Below, piece by piece: positions 41,857 to 50,174 of a DNA stretch of 64,000 bases. The notes below the pieces were generated by a model. The model saw nothing but the letters and a program-made list of their open reading frames with translations. It made no database searches and had not been told where the DNA came from. This DNA comes from Kribbella flavida DSM 17836. GTDB taxonomy: Bacteria > Actinomycetota > Actinomycetes > Propionibacteriales > Kribbellaceae. Numbering within the stretch: the stretch's first letter is position 1; every line of letters starts with the position of its first letter. Where the stretch lies: NCBI RefSeq assembly GCF_000024345.1, contig NC_013729.1, positions 6,076,001 to 6,140,000 on the forward strand, read 5' to 3'. The position numbers were made by a program, and so were the translations under genes.

Positions 41857-42522
41857 ATGACCATTCGGGTCCTGATCGTCGACGACGATCCGCTGCTGCG
41901 CGCCGGGCTGAAGCTGATGCTGGGTGGCGCGCCGGACCTCCGGGTGGTCGCCGAGGCCGACGACGGCGCCGCGGTGCAGGCGCTGATCGACCGGGAGTCG
42001 CCGGACGTGGTGCTGATGGACATCCGGATGCCCGGCATGGACGGGCTGACCGCGACCGAGGCGGTCCGGGCCCGGCCGGGCGCGCCGGAGGTCGTCATCC
42101 TGACCACCTTCGACGCCGACGAGCACGTACTCCGGGCGCTGCGCGCCGGCGCGGCCGGGTTCGTGCTCAAGGACACGCCGCCGGCCGAGATCGTCGAGTC
42201 GGTCCGCCGGGTCGCGAACGGCCAGCCGGTGCTGTCGCCGACGGTCACCCAGCGGCTGATCACCCGGGTCGCCGCGTCCGGCCAGGACGACCGCAGGAAC
42301 CGGGCGACGGCCCGGCTCGCGGCCCTGAACGCCCGGGAGCGCGAGATCGCCGTGGCGGTCGGCGAGGGCAAGTCGAACGCCGAGATCAGCGCGACGCTCT
42401 ACCTCAGCGTGCCGACCGTGAAGACGCACGTGTCCCGGATCCTGACCAAGCTGGACTTCAACAACCGGGTCCAGATCGCGCTGCTCGTGCACGACGCCGG
42501 CCTCCTGGACGACAGCCGCTGA
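41857..42522 (+). CDS. Response regulator, NarL/FixJ family
   Basis: A 221-residue regulator. The receiver domain spans residues 1-120, with the acidic pair DDD near 9-11, the phospho-acceptor Asp in VVLMDIRMPGMDG (D53 or so) and the conserved Thr/Lys (LTTF, LKDTPP). The LuxR-type HTH is at about 155-215 (LNAREREIAVAVGEGKSNAE, then VKTHVSRILTKL). It pairs with the upstream kinase. Targets are unknown; the GH92 gene 64 bp downstream is a candidate only by position. Confidence 0.93.
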   Translation: MTIRVLIVDDDPLLRAGLKLMLGGAPDLRVVAEADDGAAVQALIDRESPDVVLMDIRMPGMDGLTATEAVRARPGAPEVVILTTFDADEHVLRALRAGAAGFVLKDTPPAEIVESVRRVANGQPVLSPTVTQRLITRVAASGQDDRRNRATARLAALNAREREIAVAVGEGKSNAEISATLYLSVPTVKTHVSRILTKLDFNNRVQIALLVHDAGLLDDSR

Positions 42523-42586
42523 TCACCCGCACGTCACCGATCGGCACTAGCCTCGGACCTTCCCGTCCGCCCACGGAAGGTTCGTC

Positions 42587-44971
42587 ATGCGCTTGTCCGT
42601 TGCCGGAGCCGCCCTCGCGCTCCTGCTTCCCACCCTGCCCGCCCAGGCAGCCGTCCCGGCCGGCGCCGTGGCGGTCGCACCGGCCGGCACGGTCTCCGAT
42701 CCCGCCGCCTCCGTCGACCCGCTGATCGGTTCGGCCCGCGACGGCAACACCTGGCCGGGTGCGGTCCGCCCGTTCGGCATGATCTCGTGGAGCCCGACCA
42801 GCACCCGCGGCGACCAGACCAGCACCGGCGCCGCCAACGGCTACCAGTACGACGTGACGCGGGTCCGCGGCTTCAGCCTGACCCACGTGAACGGCGCCGG
42901 CTGCAACCCCGGCGCGGCCGGCGACGTGCCGATCATGCCGTACGCCGGCACGGTGGACTCCTCGCCGACCGCGGACACCACCGACGCGAAGTACGCGAGC
43001 AACTTCAGCCACGCCAACGAGCGGGCGGTGCCCGGCCGGTACACGGTCAAGCTGGACAACGGCGTGACCACCGACCTGGCGGTGACGACCCGGGCCGGTG
43101 TCGGCGAGTTCGCGTTCCCGGCGGACCAGGCGGCCAACCTGCTGTTCCGCACGTCGAACTCGCTCAACGGCAGCGAGGACGCCGAGATCAGCATCGACGC
43201 CGCCGGCCGCAAGGTGACCGGCTCGGTCCTGACCGGCGCGTTCTGCGGCCGCCGGGCCAACGGCGGCGTGAACAACCGCAAGTCGTACTACCGGCTCTAC
43301 TTCACCGCGTCGTTCGACCAGCCGGTCGTCGCGACCGGCACCTGGAAGGACGCCACGCTGACCCCGGGCAGCACCCGCGCGACCGGCGGTGAGGGCTACG
43401 CGACCGGCGCCGACCGGGCCGGCAAGGGCTCCGGCGGCTACGTCACGTTCGCCCCGGGCGCCAAGGTCCGGATGCGGCTCGGCATCTCCTACGTCAGCCT
43501 GGCCGGCGCCGAGCGGAACCTCGCGACCGAGGTGCAGCCGAAGGCGACCGCCGACCGGCTCGCGGCCGACGGCTACCGGCAGTGGAAGAACGAACTGAAG
43601 GACATCCGGATCACCGGCGGCACCGACGCCCAGCGGACCACCTTCTACACGGCGCTGTACCACGCGTACCTGCAGCCGAACATCTTCAACGACGTCGACG
43701 GCCGCTACCTCGGCAGCGACCGGCGCATCCACCGGTTGGCGCCGGGCCAGCGCGCGCAGTACGGGACGTTCTCGGGCTGGGACCAGTACCGGGCGCACAT
43801 CCAGCTGCTCGCACTGCTGAAGCCGGACATCGCCGGTGACTTCGCGCAGTCGCTGTACCAGTTCGCCCAGCAGAACAACGGCATCTGGGACCGCTGGCTG
43901 CACAACAACGGGCCCACCCACGTGATGACCGGTGACCCGGCGGCGCCGACGCTGGCGACCTTCGCCGCGATGGGTGTCCGCAACTTCGACACCTCGGGCG
44001 CCTTCGCGTCGCTGCTGCGCCAGGCAACCGTGCAGAACGCGGAAGCCGAGAACGACGGTGGTTGCCCCGGGCAATGCACTGGGCAACGACCCGCGCTGAA
44101 CACCTACCTGGCCAAGCACTACGCGCCCCAGGACGCCTGCCACTGCTGGGGCGGCGCCGCCGAGACGCTGGAGAACTCGCTCGCCGACTTCTCCCTGGGC
44201 CAGTGGGCGCAGCGGCTGGGCCGCAAGGACGTCGCGACGACGATGAGCGACCGTGGCACCTGGTGGAAGAACACCTTCGACCCGGCTGTCGGCTACCAGC
44301 GCGCCCGCAAGGCCGACGGCACCTGGCAGCCCGGCTTCACGCCGTCCACCGACGTCGGCTTCGCGCAGGGGTCCAGCGCGACGTACACCTGGATGGTTCC
44401 GCAGGACGTGTCCGGGCTCGCGGCCGCGATGAACGGCAACGCCGTCCAGCGCCTGGACGCATTCTTCCACGACGAGGCCGGCAACTGGGCCGTCCGCGGC
44501 GGCAGCCCACTGCGCTACGACCCGACGAACGAGCCGGGCCTGCACACCCCCTGGCTCTACAACGGACTCGGCCAGGCCTGGAAGACGCAGGCGACCACCC
44601 GGGAGATCGTCGACACCGTGTACGGCGTGGGGCCGGCCGGCCTGCCCGGCAACGACGACCTGGGCACCCTGTCGGCGTGGTACGTCTTCGCCGCGATCGG
44701 CCTGTTCCCGCAGACCCCGGGACGGGCCGAGCTGCTGGTCGGCAGCCCACTGTTCCCGAAGGTCGAGCTCGAGCGCAGCAACGGCGTACGGCTGACGATC
44801 GAGGCACCCGGGACCTCGGACACCAACCAGTACGTCGAGTCGCTGTCGCTGAACGGCCGGCCGCGCGCCGAGTCCTGGCTGCCCGAGTCGTTCATCACCC
44901 GCGGCGGCCACCTCACCGCCAGGATGTCCGCGACCCCGACCACCTGGGGCACCCCGCCCGTCGACCACTGA
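42587..44971 (+). CDS. Secreted GH92 glycosidase with Gln at the catalytic-acid position
   Basis: A 794-residue protein with a Sec signal peptide (residues 1-21, AQA cleavage). It matches family GH92 over its length: DPLIGSARDGNTWPGAVRPF near the start, WDQYRAHIQLLALL and the base motif PGNDDLGTLSAWYVFAAIG (Asp 690/691). Ordinary GH92 alpha-mannosidases have Glu in an EGNAWQYTW-like block as catalytic acid; here that block is QGSSATYTW with Q594. A Gln at this site is known for the C. cellulans enzyme that cleaves mannose-1-phospho-6-mannose. The substrate may thus be a phosphodiester-linked mannose; that is inference. It follows the two-component genes on the same strand, and a strong terminator ends it. 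Confidence 0.9.
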   Translation: MRLSVAGAALALLLPTLPAQAAVPAGAVAVAPAGTVSDPAASVDPLIGSARDGNTWPGAVRPFGMISWSPTSTRGDQTSTGAANGYQYDVTRVRGFSLTHVNGAGCNPGAAGDVPIMPYAGTVDSSPTADTTDAKYASNFSHANERAVPGRYTVKLDNGVTTDLAVTTRAGVGEFAFPADQAANLLFRTSNSLNGSEDAEISIDAAGRKVTGSVLTGAFCGRRANGGVNNRKSYYRLYFTASFDQPVVATGTWKDATLTPGSTRATGGEGYATGADRAGKGSGGYVTFAPGAKVRMRLGISYVSLAGAERNLATEVQPKATADRLAADGYRQWKNELKDIRITGGTDAQRTTFYTALYHAYLQPNIFNDVDGRYLGSDRRIHRLAPGQRAQYGTFSGWDQYRAHIQLLALLKPDIAGDFAQSLYQFAQQNNGIWDRWLHNNGPTHVMTGDPAAPTLATFAAMGVRNFDTSGAFASLLRQATVQNAEAENDGGCPGQCTGQRPALNTYLAKHYAPQDACHCWGGAAETLENSLADFSLGQWAQRLGRKDVATTMSDRGTWWKNTFDPAVGYQRARKADGTWQPGFTPSTDVGFAQGSSATYTWMVPQDVSGLAAAMNGNAVQRLDAFFHDEAGNWAVRGGSPLRYDPTNEPGLHTPWLYNGLGQAWKTQATTREIVDTVYGVGPAGLPGNDDLGTLSAWYVFAAIGLFPQTPGRAELLVGSPLFPKVELERSNGVRLTIEAPGTSDTNQYVESLSLNGRPRAESWLPESFITRGGHLTARMSATPTTWGTPPVDH

Positions 44972-44975
44972 CAGC

Positions 44976-45019
44976 GCGTCCGAAGAAGGTTGCGCCACGG
45001 CGCGGCCTTCTTCGGACGC
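44976..45019. terminator. Bidirectional hairpin between GH92 and ndh genes
   Basis: A perfect 14-bp stem (44976-44989 with 45006-45019) and a 16-nt GC-rich loop, 4 bp after the GH92 stop and 9 bp before the end of the converging ndh gene. Confidence 0.88.
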
Positions 45020-45028
45020 TGCGGGCGA

Positions 45029-46336
45029 TCAGGAGTTCGCCGCCCGGCGGAACTCCTCGTTCGGCATCTGCAGGCTGCCGAGGCTGGTGACCTCGCGGCG
45101 GAAGAACAGCGCCAGCGTCCAGTCCAGGACGACCCGGGCCTTGCGGTTGAAGGTGGGGACCCGGGACACGTGGTACGTCCGGTGCAGGAACCAGGCCGGC
45201 CAGCCCTTGACCTTCACGCCGTACAGCTGGGCGACGCCCTTGTGCAGGCCGAGGCTGGCCACCGAGCCGACGTACTTGTGCTTGTAGTCGCGCGGCGCCT
45301 CGCCGTCGACGGCCCGGAGGATGTTGGCGGCCAGCAGGTTCGCCTGCCGGACCGCGTGCTGGGCGTTCGGGGCGCAGTACGCGCCGGTCTCGGAGGTGAG
45401 GTCGGGCACGGCCGCGTTGTCGCCCGCGGACCAGGCGTCGTCCAGGCCCTCGATCCGCAGGTTGGCCAGGCACTTGACCCGGCCCTTGTCGTCCAGCGGA
45501 AGATCGGTCCGGCCCAGCGCCGGGTTGGCCTTCACGCCGGCCGTCCAGACGATCGTGTCGGCGTCGAACTCCTCGCCGTCGCTGAGCACGACGCGGCCCT
45601 TCTCGCAGGACTCCAGCCGGGTCTCCAGCCGGACCTCCATGTTGCGCTTCCGCAGCTGCTCGACGGTGTACTTGCCGAGCTCGGGGCCGACCTCGGGCAG
45701 GATCCGGTTGGTGGCCTCGACCAGCACCCAGCGCATGTCCTCGGGCTGGATGTTGTCGTAGTACCGGGTGGCGTAGCGGGCCATGTCCTCCAGCTCCGCG
45801 AACCCCTCGACGCCGGCGTAGCCACCGCCGACGAAAACGAAGGTGAGCGCGGCCTTGCGCAGCGCCGGGTCGGGCTGGGAGGCGGCCACGTCGAGCCGGT
45901 CCAAGACCTTGTTGCGCAGCGCGATCGCCTCTTCGACGTTCTTGAACCCGGTCGCCTCGTCGGCCAGCCCGGGAATCGGCAGCGTGCGGGCGACCGAGCC
46001 CAGCGCGACCACGATCTGGTCGTAGGCGAGCTCGTAGTCCGGGCCCTCCTCGGGCATCACCTTGGCGACCTTGTGCTCGTGGTCGATCGAGGTGACCCGG
46101 CCGGTGACCACCCGGCAGCCCTTGAGCGTCTTGCGCAGCGGCACCACGACGTGCCGCGGTTCGACCGAGCCGGCCGCCGCTTCGGGCAGGAAAGGCTGGT
46201 ACGTCATCACCGAGCGGGGATCGACCACGGTGACCCGGATCTTGCCCCGGCGGGCGGCCTTGCGCAGGCCGTACGCGGTGTACATCCCGACGTAGCCGCC
46301 CCCGACGACGAGGATGTGCGGTACCTGGGCTGTCAT
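45029..46336 (-). CDS. ndh: Type II NADH dehydrogenase (NDH-2)
   Basis: A 435-residue membrane-associated flavoprotein that oxidises NADH and reduces menaquinone without pumping protons. The FAD motif is VVGGGYVGMYTAYGL near the N-terminus, the NADH motif is VFVGGGYAGVEGFAEL near 165, and the second FAD segment is AWSAGDNAAVPD near 300. The quinone-site pattern AQHAVRQA is present. ATG 46336 follows GGGAGAGTGAACGC. The C-terminal amphipathic segment is likely the membrane anchor. Confidence 0.93.
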   Translation of the reverse strand: MTAQVPHILVVGGGYVGMYTAYGLRKAARRGKIRVTVVDPRSVMTYQPFLPEAAAGSVEPRHVVVPLRKTLKGCRVVTGRVTSIDHEHKVAKVMPEEGPDYELAYDQIVVALGSVARTLPIPGLADEATGFKNVEEAIALRNKVLDRLDVAASQPDPALRKAALTFVFVGGGYAGVEGFAELEDMARYATRYYDNIQPEDMRWVLVEATNRILPEVGPELGKYTVEQLRKRNMEVRLETRLESCEKGRVVLSDGEEFDADTIVWTAGVKANPALGRTDLPLDDKGRVKCLANLRIEGLDDAWSAGDNAAVPDLTSETGAYCAPNAQHAVRQANLLAANILRAVDGEAPRDYKHKYVGSVASLGLHKGVAQLYGVKVKGWPAWFLHRTYHVSRVPTFNRKARVVLDWTLALFFRREVTSLGSLQMPNEEFRRAANS

Positions 46337-46512
46337 GCGTTCACTCTCCCTGAGTGCTGGTGACTTCATGTCCACTTCAGGATATGGGCTCGTGAAAACT
46401 TTCACAAACCCTCTGAAGAGTGATCTCATCCACCGGACTTCCCTCCGATGGGGGAATCCCGGCGGCTTCTTCGTCCCGTGACGCCACCCCTGTGGCGGCC
46501 CCGGTTGCCGCC

Positions 46513-46518
46513 TATGCT
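46513..46518 (+). promoter_or_regulatory. Leaderless -10 element (TATGCT) of the cupin gene
   Basis: TATGCT ends 6 nt before the GTG at 46525. Confidence 0.55.
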
Positions 46519-46524
46519 GCGCCG

Positions 46525-47016
46525 GTGACCAGCTTCCCCGATATCGTCATCGGCCGGCCCGGGGCGGACGACGTCCTGGACCTGCCCTTCGGCATCTTCA
46601 CCGTACGCATCTCCGGCGACCAGACCGCTGGAGCGCTCTCGGTGGTCGACTCGATCCTCGCTCCCGGTGCGGTCGGTGCCGCTCCCCATATCCACCACGG
46701 GCACGAGGAGTACTTCCTGATCACTGCCGGCGAGGTGACCTTCGAGACCGCCGACGGCGTCCTGACCGTCGGCGCCGGCGGAGCGGTGTCCGTGCCGCGG
46801 GGCCGGCCGCACGGGTATCGCAACACCAGCACGGAGCCGGCCCGGCTCACCACCGTCTTCACACCGGCCGGTTACGAGAACTACTTTCGCGCCGTCGCCG
46901 AGGCCTCGGCCTCCGGCGAGGAGATCACGCCGGAGCTGCTCGCCGCCCTCCGCGCTCCGCACCGGACGACCTCGTCCCCCCTCGACCTCCCGCCGCACCG
47001 ACCCAGCGGAGGGTAG
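46525..47016 (+). CDS. Cupin domain protein
   Basis: A 163-residue single cupin. Motif 1 is PHIHHGHEEYFLITAGE (metal His, His and Glu) and motif 2 is VPRGRPHGYRNT with the final His. The C-terminal 45 residues, with FTPAGYENYFRAVAE, resemble quercetin-dioxygenase-like actinobacterial cupins. Substrate unknown. GTG 46525 is preferred because TATGCT lies 6 nt upstream; the frame upstream is low-complexity. It converges on the uracil-DNA glycosylase gene with 7 bp between stops. Confidence 0.83.
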   Translation: MTSFPDIVIGRPGADDVLDLPFGIFTVRISGDQTAGALSVVDSILAPGAVGAAPHIHHGHEEYFLITAGEVTFETADGVLTVGAGGAVSVPRGRPHGYRNTSTEPARLTTVFTPAGYENYFRAVAEASASGEEITPELLAALRAPHRTTSSPLDLPPHRPSGG

Positions 47017-47023
47017 TCGGCAC

Positions 47024-47854
47024 TCACAGACCCGCCAGGGTCTTCGCCCGCGCCAGGACGGCGTCCTGCATCGGTTCGGTCAGTTTCCCGGTGAAGGTGT
47101 TCTGCTGGCTGGGGTGGAAGCTGCCGATCACAGTCACCTCGCCGCCGGGCACCGGTACGACGTACTCGGCCGCGTGGCCGAACTTGGGTCGGGGTCTCGG
47201 CAGCGTGCCGCCGATCTCCTGCAGGGCGTTGAGCAGGACGTCGAAGCCGAACTTGCCCAGGCACACGATCGCCCTGGTCGTCGGCAGGACCAGCTCCAGT
47301 TCGCGGCGGAACCAGGGGTTGCAGGTGTCCCGCTCGTCCGGGCTCGGCTTGTTCGCGGGCGGCGCGCAGCGGACCGCGGCGATCATCCGGGCGCCGATCA
47401 GCCGCAGGCCGTCGCCGGCGTGCACGCTGGTCGGCTGGTTCGCGAGGCCGAGACGGTGCAGCGAGGCGAACAGCCAGTCGCCCGACCGGTCGCCGGTGAA
47501 GACGCGGCCGGTGCGGTTGCCACCGTGGACGGCCGGTGCGAGCCCGACGATCAGGATCCGTGGGTCCGGGGCTCCCCAGCCGGCGATCGGGCGGCCCCAG
47601 TAAGGCTGGTCCGCGAACGACTTCCGCTTGCTGACGGCAACGTCCTCGCGCCAGCCGACCAGGCGCGGGCAGGCCCGGCAGACGGACACCCGGGCGGTGA
47701 GCTCCGCCAGGTCATCGGTCCCCGCGAGCTCGAGCACCTCGCCGGCGTCCCGCGCCACCGGAGTACGCCGTCCGGCCGGATCCTCGGGCCAGCCGGTCCC
47801 AGCCGGGACCGGGCTGTCGAACAACTCCCCCGTGAACGGATGCGGCAGTCGCAT
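47024..47854 (-). CDS. Uracil-DNA glycosylase, family 5 (UdgB) type
   Basis: A 276-residue DNA-repair enzyme. Motif A is ILIVGLAPAVHGGNRTGRVF followed by TGDRSGDWL, typical of family 5 enzymes, which lack the catalytic Asp of family 1. Motif B is GSFHPSQQNTFTGKL. Four Cys (VCRACPRL, RCAPP and TCNPW) are placed to bind the iron-sulfur cluster of families 4 and 5. It removes uracil and related damaged bases from DNA. The gene is separated from ppx upstream by about 150 bp containing repeats. Confidence 0.88.
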   Translation of the reverse strand: MRLPHPFTGELFDSPVPAGTGWPEDPAGRRTPVARDAGEVLELAGTDDLAELTARVSVCRACPRLVGWREDVAVSKRKSFADQPYWGRPIAGWGAPDPRILIVGLAPAVHGGNRTGRVFTGDRSGDWLFASLHRLGLANQPTSVHAGDGLRLIGARMIAAVRCAPPANKPSPDERDTCNPWFRRELELVLPTTRAIVCLGKFGFDVLLNALQEIGGTLPRPRPKFGHAAEYVVPVPGGEVTVIGSFHPSQQNTFTGKLTEPMQDAVLARAKTLAGL

Positions 47855-47898
47855 CCCCCCACCCTATTCCCCGCCTAACCCCTGCCCCGGCTAACCCC

Positions 47899-47936
47899 TA
47901 CCGACACCGCTGCCGCCTACTGACACCGCTGCCGCC
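47899..47936. repeat. 19-bp tandem repeat, two units
   Basis: TACCGACACCGCTGCCGCC (47899-47917) and TACTGACACCGCTGCCGCC (47918-47936) differ at one base. They are followed directly by GTGTACGGCGTCA, the 13-mer also found at 39067 beside another 19-bp repeat. Confidence 0.75.
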
Positions 47937-47978
47937 GTGTACGGCGTCATCGGTGCTGCAACGCGCTACCGGAGCCCC

Positions 47979-47999
47979 GTCAGGCCTCAGGCCTGACGG
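47979..47999 (-). terminator. Palindrome just after ppx
   Basis: A 21-nt odd palindrome, CGTCAGGCCT with AGGCCTGACG around a single C, lies 2 bp past the ppx stop. A related GGCCTCAGGCC follows inside the gene end. It probably forms a terminator hairpin with a small opened loop. Confidence 0.6.
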
Positions 48000-48001
48000 C
48001 C

Positions 48002-49087
48002 TCAGGCCTCGGCCAGGGCCAGGGCGACGCCGTCGAGGATGTCGTGCTCGGAGACGACGACCTCGTCGTGGGTCAGGGTCAGCCGGTCGTACAGGCGTTG
48101 CAGGATCAGGGCGCCGGCGCCGATCACGTCGACCCGGCCGGGGTGGATCGCCGGCACGACCGTGCGCTGGATGCGGGTCGAGCCCATCAGCCAGGACGTG
48201 GTGTCGAGCAGCAGGTCGCCGGCGATCCGGGCGTGGTGGATCTTGCCGGGGTCGTACTCGGTCAGCTTCAGCGCCACCGCGGCGACCGTGGTGACGGTGC
48301 CGGCCACGCCGATCAGGCTGCGGGCCTGGTCCAGCGGGACCGAGGTGGCGTCCAGCAGGTCGTCCACGTCCTTGGTCGCGGCGGCCATCTGCTCGATCGT
48401 CGCCGGGTCGTCGGCGAAGTGGCGCTCGGTCATCCGGACCGAGCCCATGTCGAGCGACTCCGCCCCCAGTACGCCGGACGCGTCGCCGAGCACGACCTCG
48501 GTGGAGCCGCCGCCGATGTCAGCGACCAGGTACGGCCCGGGGATCTCCAGGCCGGCCAGGCCCGCGGTCGCTCCCCGGAAGCTGAGCGCGGCCTCCTCGT
48601 CGCCGGAGATGATGTCCGGGTCGACGCCGACCCGGTCCCGGATCCCGGCGAAGAACTCGTCGCGGTTGCTCACGTCGCGGGCGGCCGAGGTGGCCACGAA
48701 CCGGATCCTGGCGGCACCGGCGGCCTGGATCACCGTCGCGAAGTCCTCGGCGGCGGCGAACACCCGCTCCAGCGCCTCGGGCGCGAACGCACCGGTCGCG
48801 TCGACGCCCTGACCGAGCCGGACGATCGTCATCCGCCGGTCCACCTCGGTCAGCTGCCCGTCGCTCACGTCGGCGACCAGCAGGCGGATCGAGTTCGTGC
48901 CGCAGTCCACCGCGGCGACCCGGACGGCGCCGTCGGCCGGCTCGGGGAAGTCGTGCGGCTCCAGGACGGACCCCGGCTCGAACGCCCCGGGCCGCCCCAT
49001 TGCCTCGGCCGACCCGGTCGGCTCGTCGCGCGCCCCGGTGATGCCTTCGAGAGAACCGGAACCGGAGCCGGATGTCTGCTCAGACAC
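48002..49087 (-). CDS. ppx: Ppx/GppA family exopolyphosphatase
   Basis: A 361-residue enzyme of the actin-like ATPase fold that hydrolyses polyphosphate or pppGpp. PHOSPHATE 1 motif is VAAVDCGTNSIRLLVADV near residue 58 and PHOSPHATE 2 is LVADIGGGSTEVVLG near 185. ATSAARD and GVAGTVTTVAAV are conserved family parts. The first 50 residues are a low-complexity extension. The GTG start at 49087 overlaps the end of the DUF501 gene by 8 bp, as in the conserved eno-divIC-DUF501-ppx order of actinobacteria. It is the short, Rv1026-like type without an HD domain. Confidence 0.92.
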   Translation of the reverse strand: MSEQTSGSGSGSLEGITGARDEPTGSAEAMGRPGAFEPGSVLEPHDFPEPADGAVRVAAVDCGTNSIRLLVADVSDGQLTEVDRRMTIVRLGQGVDATGAFAPEALERVFAAAEDFATVIQAAGAARIRFVATSAARDVSNRDEFFAGIRDRVGVDPDIISGDEEAALSFRGATAGLAGLEIPGPYLVADIGGGSTEVVLGDASGVLGAESLDMGSVRMTERHFADDPATIEQMAAATKDVDDLLDATSVPLDQARSLIGVAGTVTTVAAVALKLTEYDPGKIHHARIAGDLLLDTTSWLMGSTRIQRTVVPAIHPGRVDVIGAGALILQRLYDRLTLTHDEVVVSEHDILDGVALALAEA

Positions 49088-49562
49088 AGGGCCCCCTGCG
49101 GCCCCAGTCCTGGAGCGAGGCGAGGGCCTCGTCGCCCAGCGGGTTGACGCCGGGGCCGGCGGCCAGCGAGTGGCCGACCAGGACGTGCAGGCACTTGACC
49201 CGGGTGGGCATGCCGCCGGCGGTGATGCCGGCGATCTCCTCGACGTGCTGGATCGACTCCCGGTGCGCCAGGTAGGCCTCGTGCGCCGCCCGGTACGCCG
49301 TCGCCAGCTCCTCGTCGGTGCCGAGCCGCTCGGTCATCTCCTTCATCATTCCGCCCGCCTCCAGGGTGCCGATCGCCGACGCGAGCCGGGGGCACGTCAC
49401 GTAGTACGTGGTGGGGAACGGCGTGCCGTCGGGCAGCCGCGGTTCGGTCTCGACCACGTCGGCCAGGCCGCACGAGCAGCGGTGGGCGACGGAACGGATG
49501 CCGCGCGCGGTCCGGCCCAGCTGGGCGCTGACGACCGCGGTGTCTTCGGAGGTGACGCTCAA
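49080..49562 (-). CDS. DUF501 domain protein
   Basis: A 160-residue protein that matches DUF501: SVAHRCSCGLADVVETEPRL, PFPTTYYVTCPRLASAIGTL, GGMPTRVKCLHVLVGHSLA and the closing NPLGDEAL. Its function is unknown, but it sits between divIC/ftsB and ppx throughout actinobacteria. Several Cys (CSC, CPRL, KCLH) may bind metal. The TTG start at 49562 overlaps the ftsB stop (TTGA), so translation is probably coupled. The end overlaps ppx by 8 bp. Confidence 0.88.
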   Translation of the reverse strand: MSVTSEDTAVVSAQLGRTARGIRSVAHRCSCGLADVVETEPRLPDGTPFPTTYYVTCPRLASAIGTLEAGGMMKEMTERLGTDEELATAYRAAHEAYLAHRESIQHVEEIAGITAGGMPTRVKCLHVLVGHSLAAGPGVNPLGDEALASLQDWGRRGPCV

Positions 49563-50170
49563 CGGGTGGCCTTCGGCGAGGGGGTGAGAATGGGCTTCGG
49601 GGTCGGCTTGCTGCTCGGCGGCCTGGCCGGTTCGGCGGGTTTGCCGGCGCCCTCCACGCTGCCCCAGAGCTTGGTGTACCACGTCGGCTCCTGCTCGTCG
49701 GCGGCGTCGGCATCGGCCGGTCCGGCCGGCTCCGGCGGGGCGCCGACGGGTTTGCCGTCCGCGCCGATCACCCGGTACCCGATCTCTCCGGGCATCACCC
49801 AGCCGAGCCGCTGCCGGGCCTGCGCGCGCACGTAGGCGTCGTCGTCCCAGCGGGCGATCTCGTCGTTCAGCTGGTCGACCCGCTTCTCCCGGTCGCGGAT
49901 CTCCTGCTGCAGCGCGGTGATCTGCTGGTGCTGGTCGAACCAGACCCGCACGCTCTGCGCGTACGACACGATCAGCGCGCCGAGGACCAGCAGGACCACG
50001 GCGGCCCGGCCGGTCAGGTTACGCGAGCCTCTGGTCCGCGGCGGTCCGGGCGGAGCGCCCGTCGTGCGCCGCTTGGGCTGGATGCCGTCCCGCCGGGCGG
50101 GTGGCCGCGACTGGCTCCGGCTCGACGGACGCGAGCCGGGTCGGGCACCGGTGTCCCGGCGGGACGACAT
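49559..50170 (-). CDS. ftsB: Septum formation initiator FtsB/DivIC
   Basis: A 203-residue division protein. The cytosolic N-terminus is long, basic and Pro/Arg-rich (about 50 residues). One membrane helix (AAVVLLVLGALIVSYAQSV) precedes a coiled coil (QQITALQQEIRDREKRVDQL) and the conserved YVRAQARQRLGWVMPGEIGY. The C-terminal 60 residues are Pro/Ala-rich, longer than in E. coli FtsB. It would join FtsL and FtsQ at the septum. The stop overlaps the DUF501 start, and the gene follows eno by 4 bp. Confidence 0.92.
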   Translation of the reverse strand: MSSRRDTGARPGSRPSSRSQSRPPARRDGIQPKRRTTGAPPGPPRTRGSRNLTGRAAVVLLVLGALIVSYAQSVRVWFDQHQQITALQQEIRDREKRVDQLNDEIARWDDDAYVRAQARQRLGWVMPGEIGYRVIGADGKPVGAPPEPAGPADADAADEQEPTWYTKLWGSVEGAGKPAEPARPPSSKPTPKPILTPSPKATR

Positions 50171-50174
50171 CAGG

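Noticed and set aside
42458..44998. Very long open frame antisense to GH92
   Set aside because: Composition is Arg/Gly/Ala/Val-rich with no domain, as expected from the shadow of a strongly GC3-biased gene. The same applies to long antisense frames over mfd, the MMPL gene and NDH-2.
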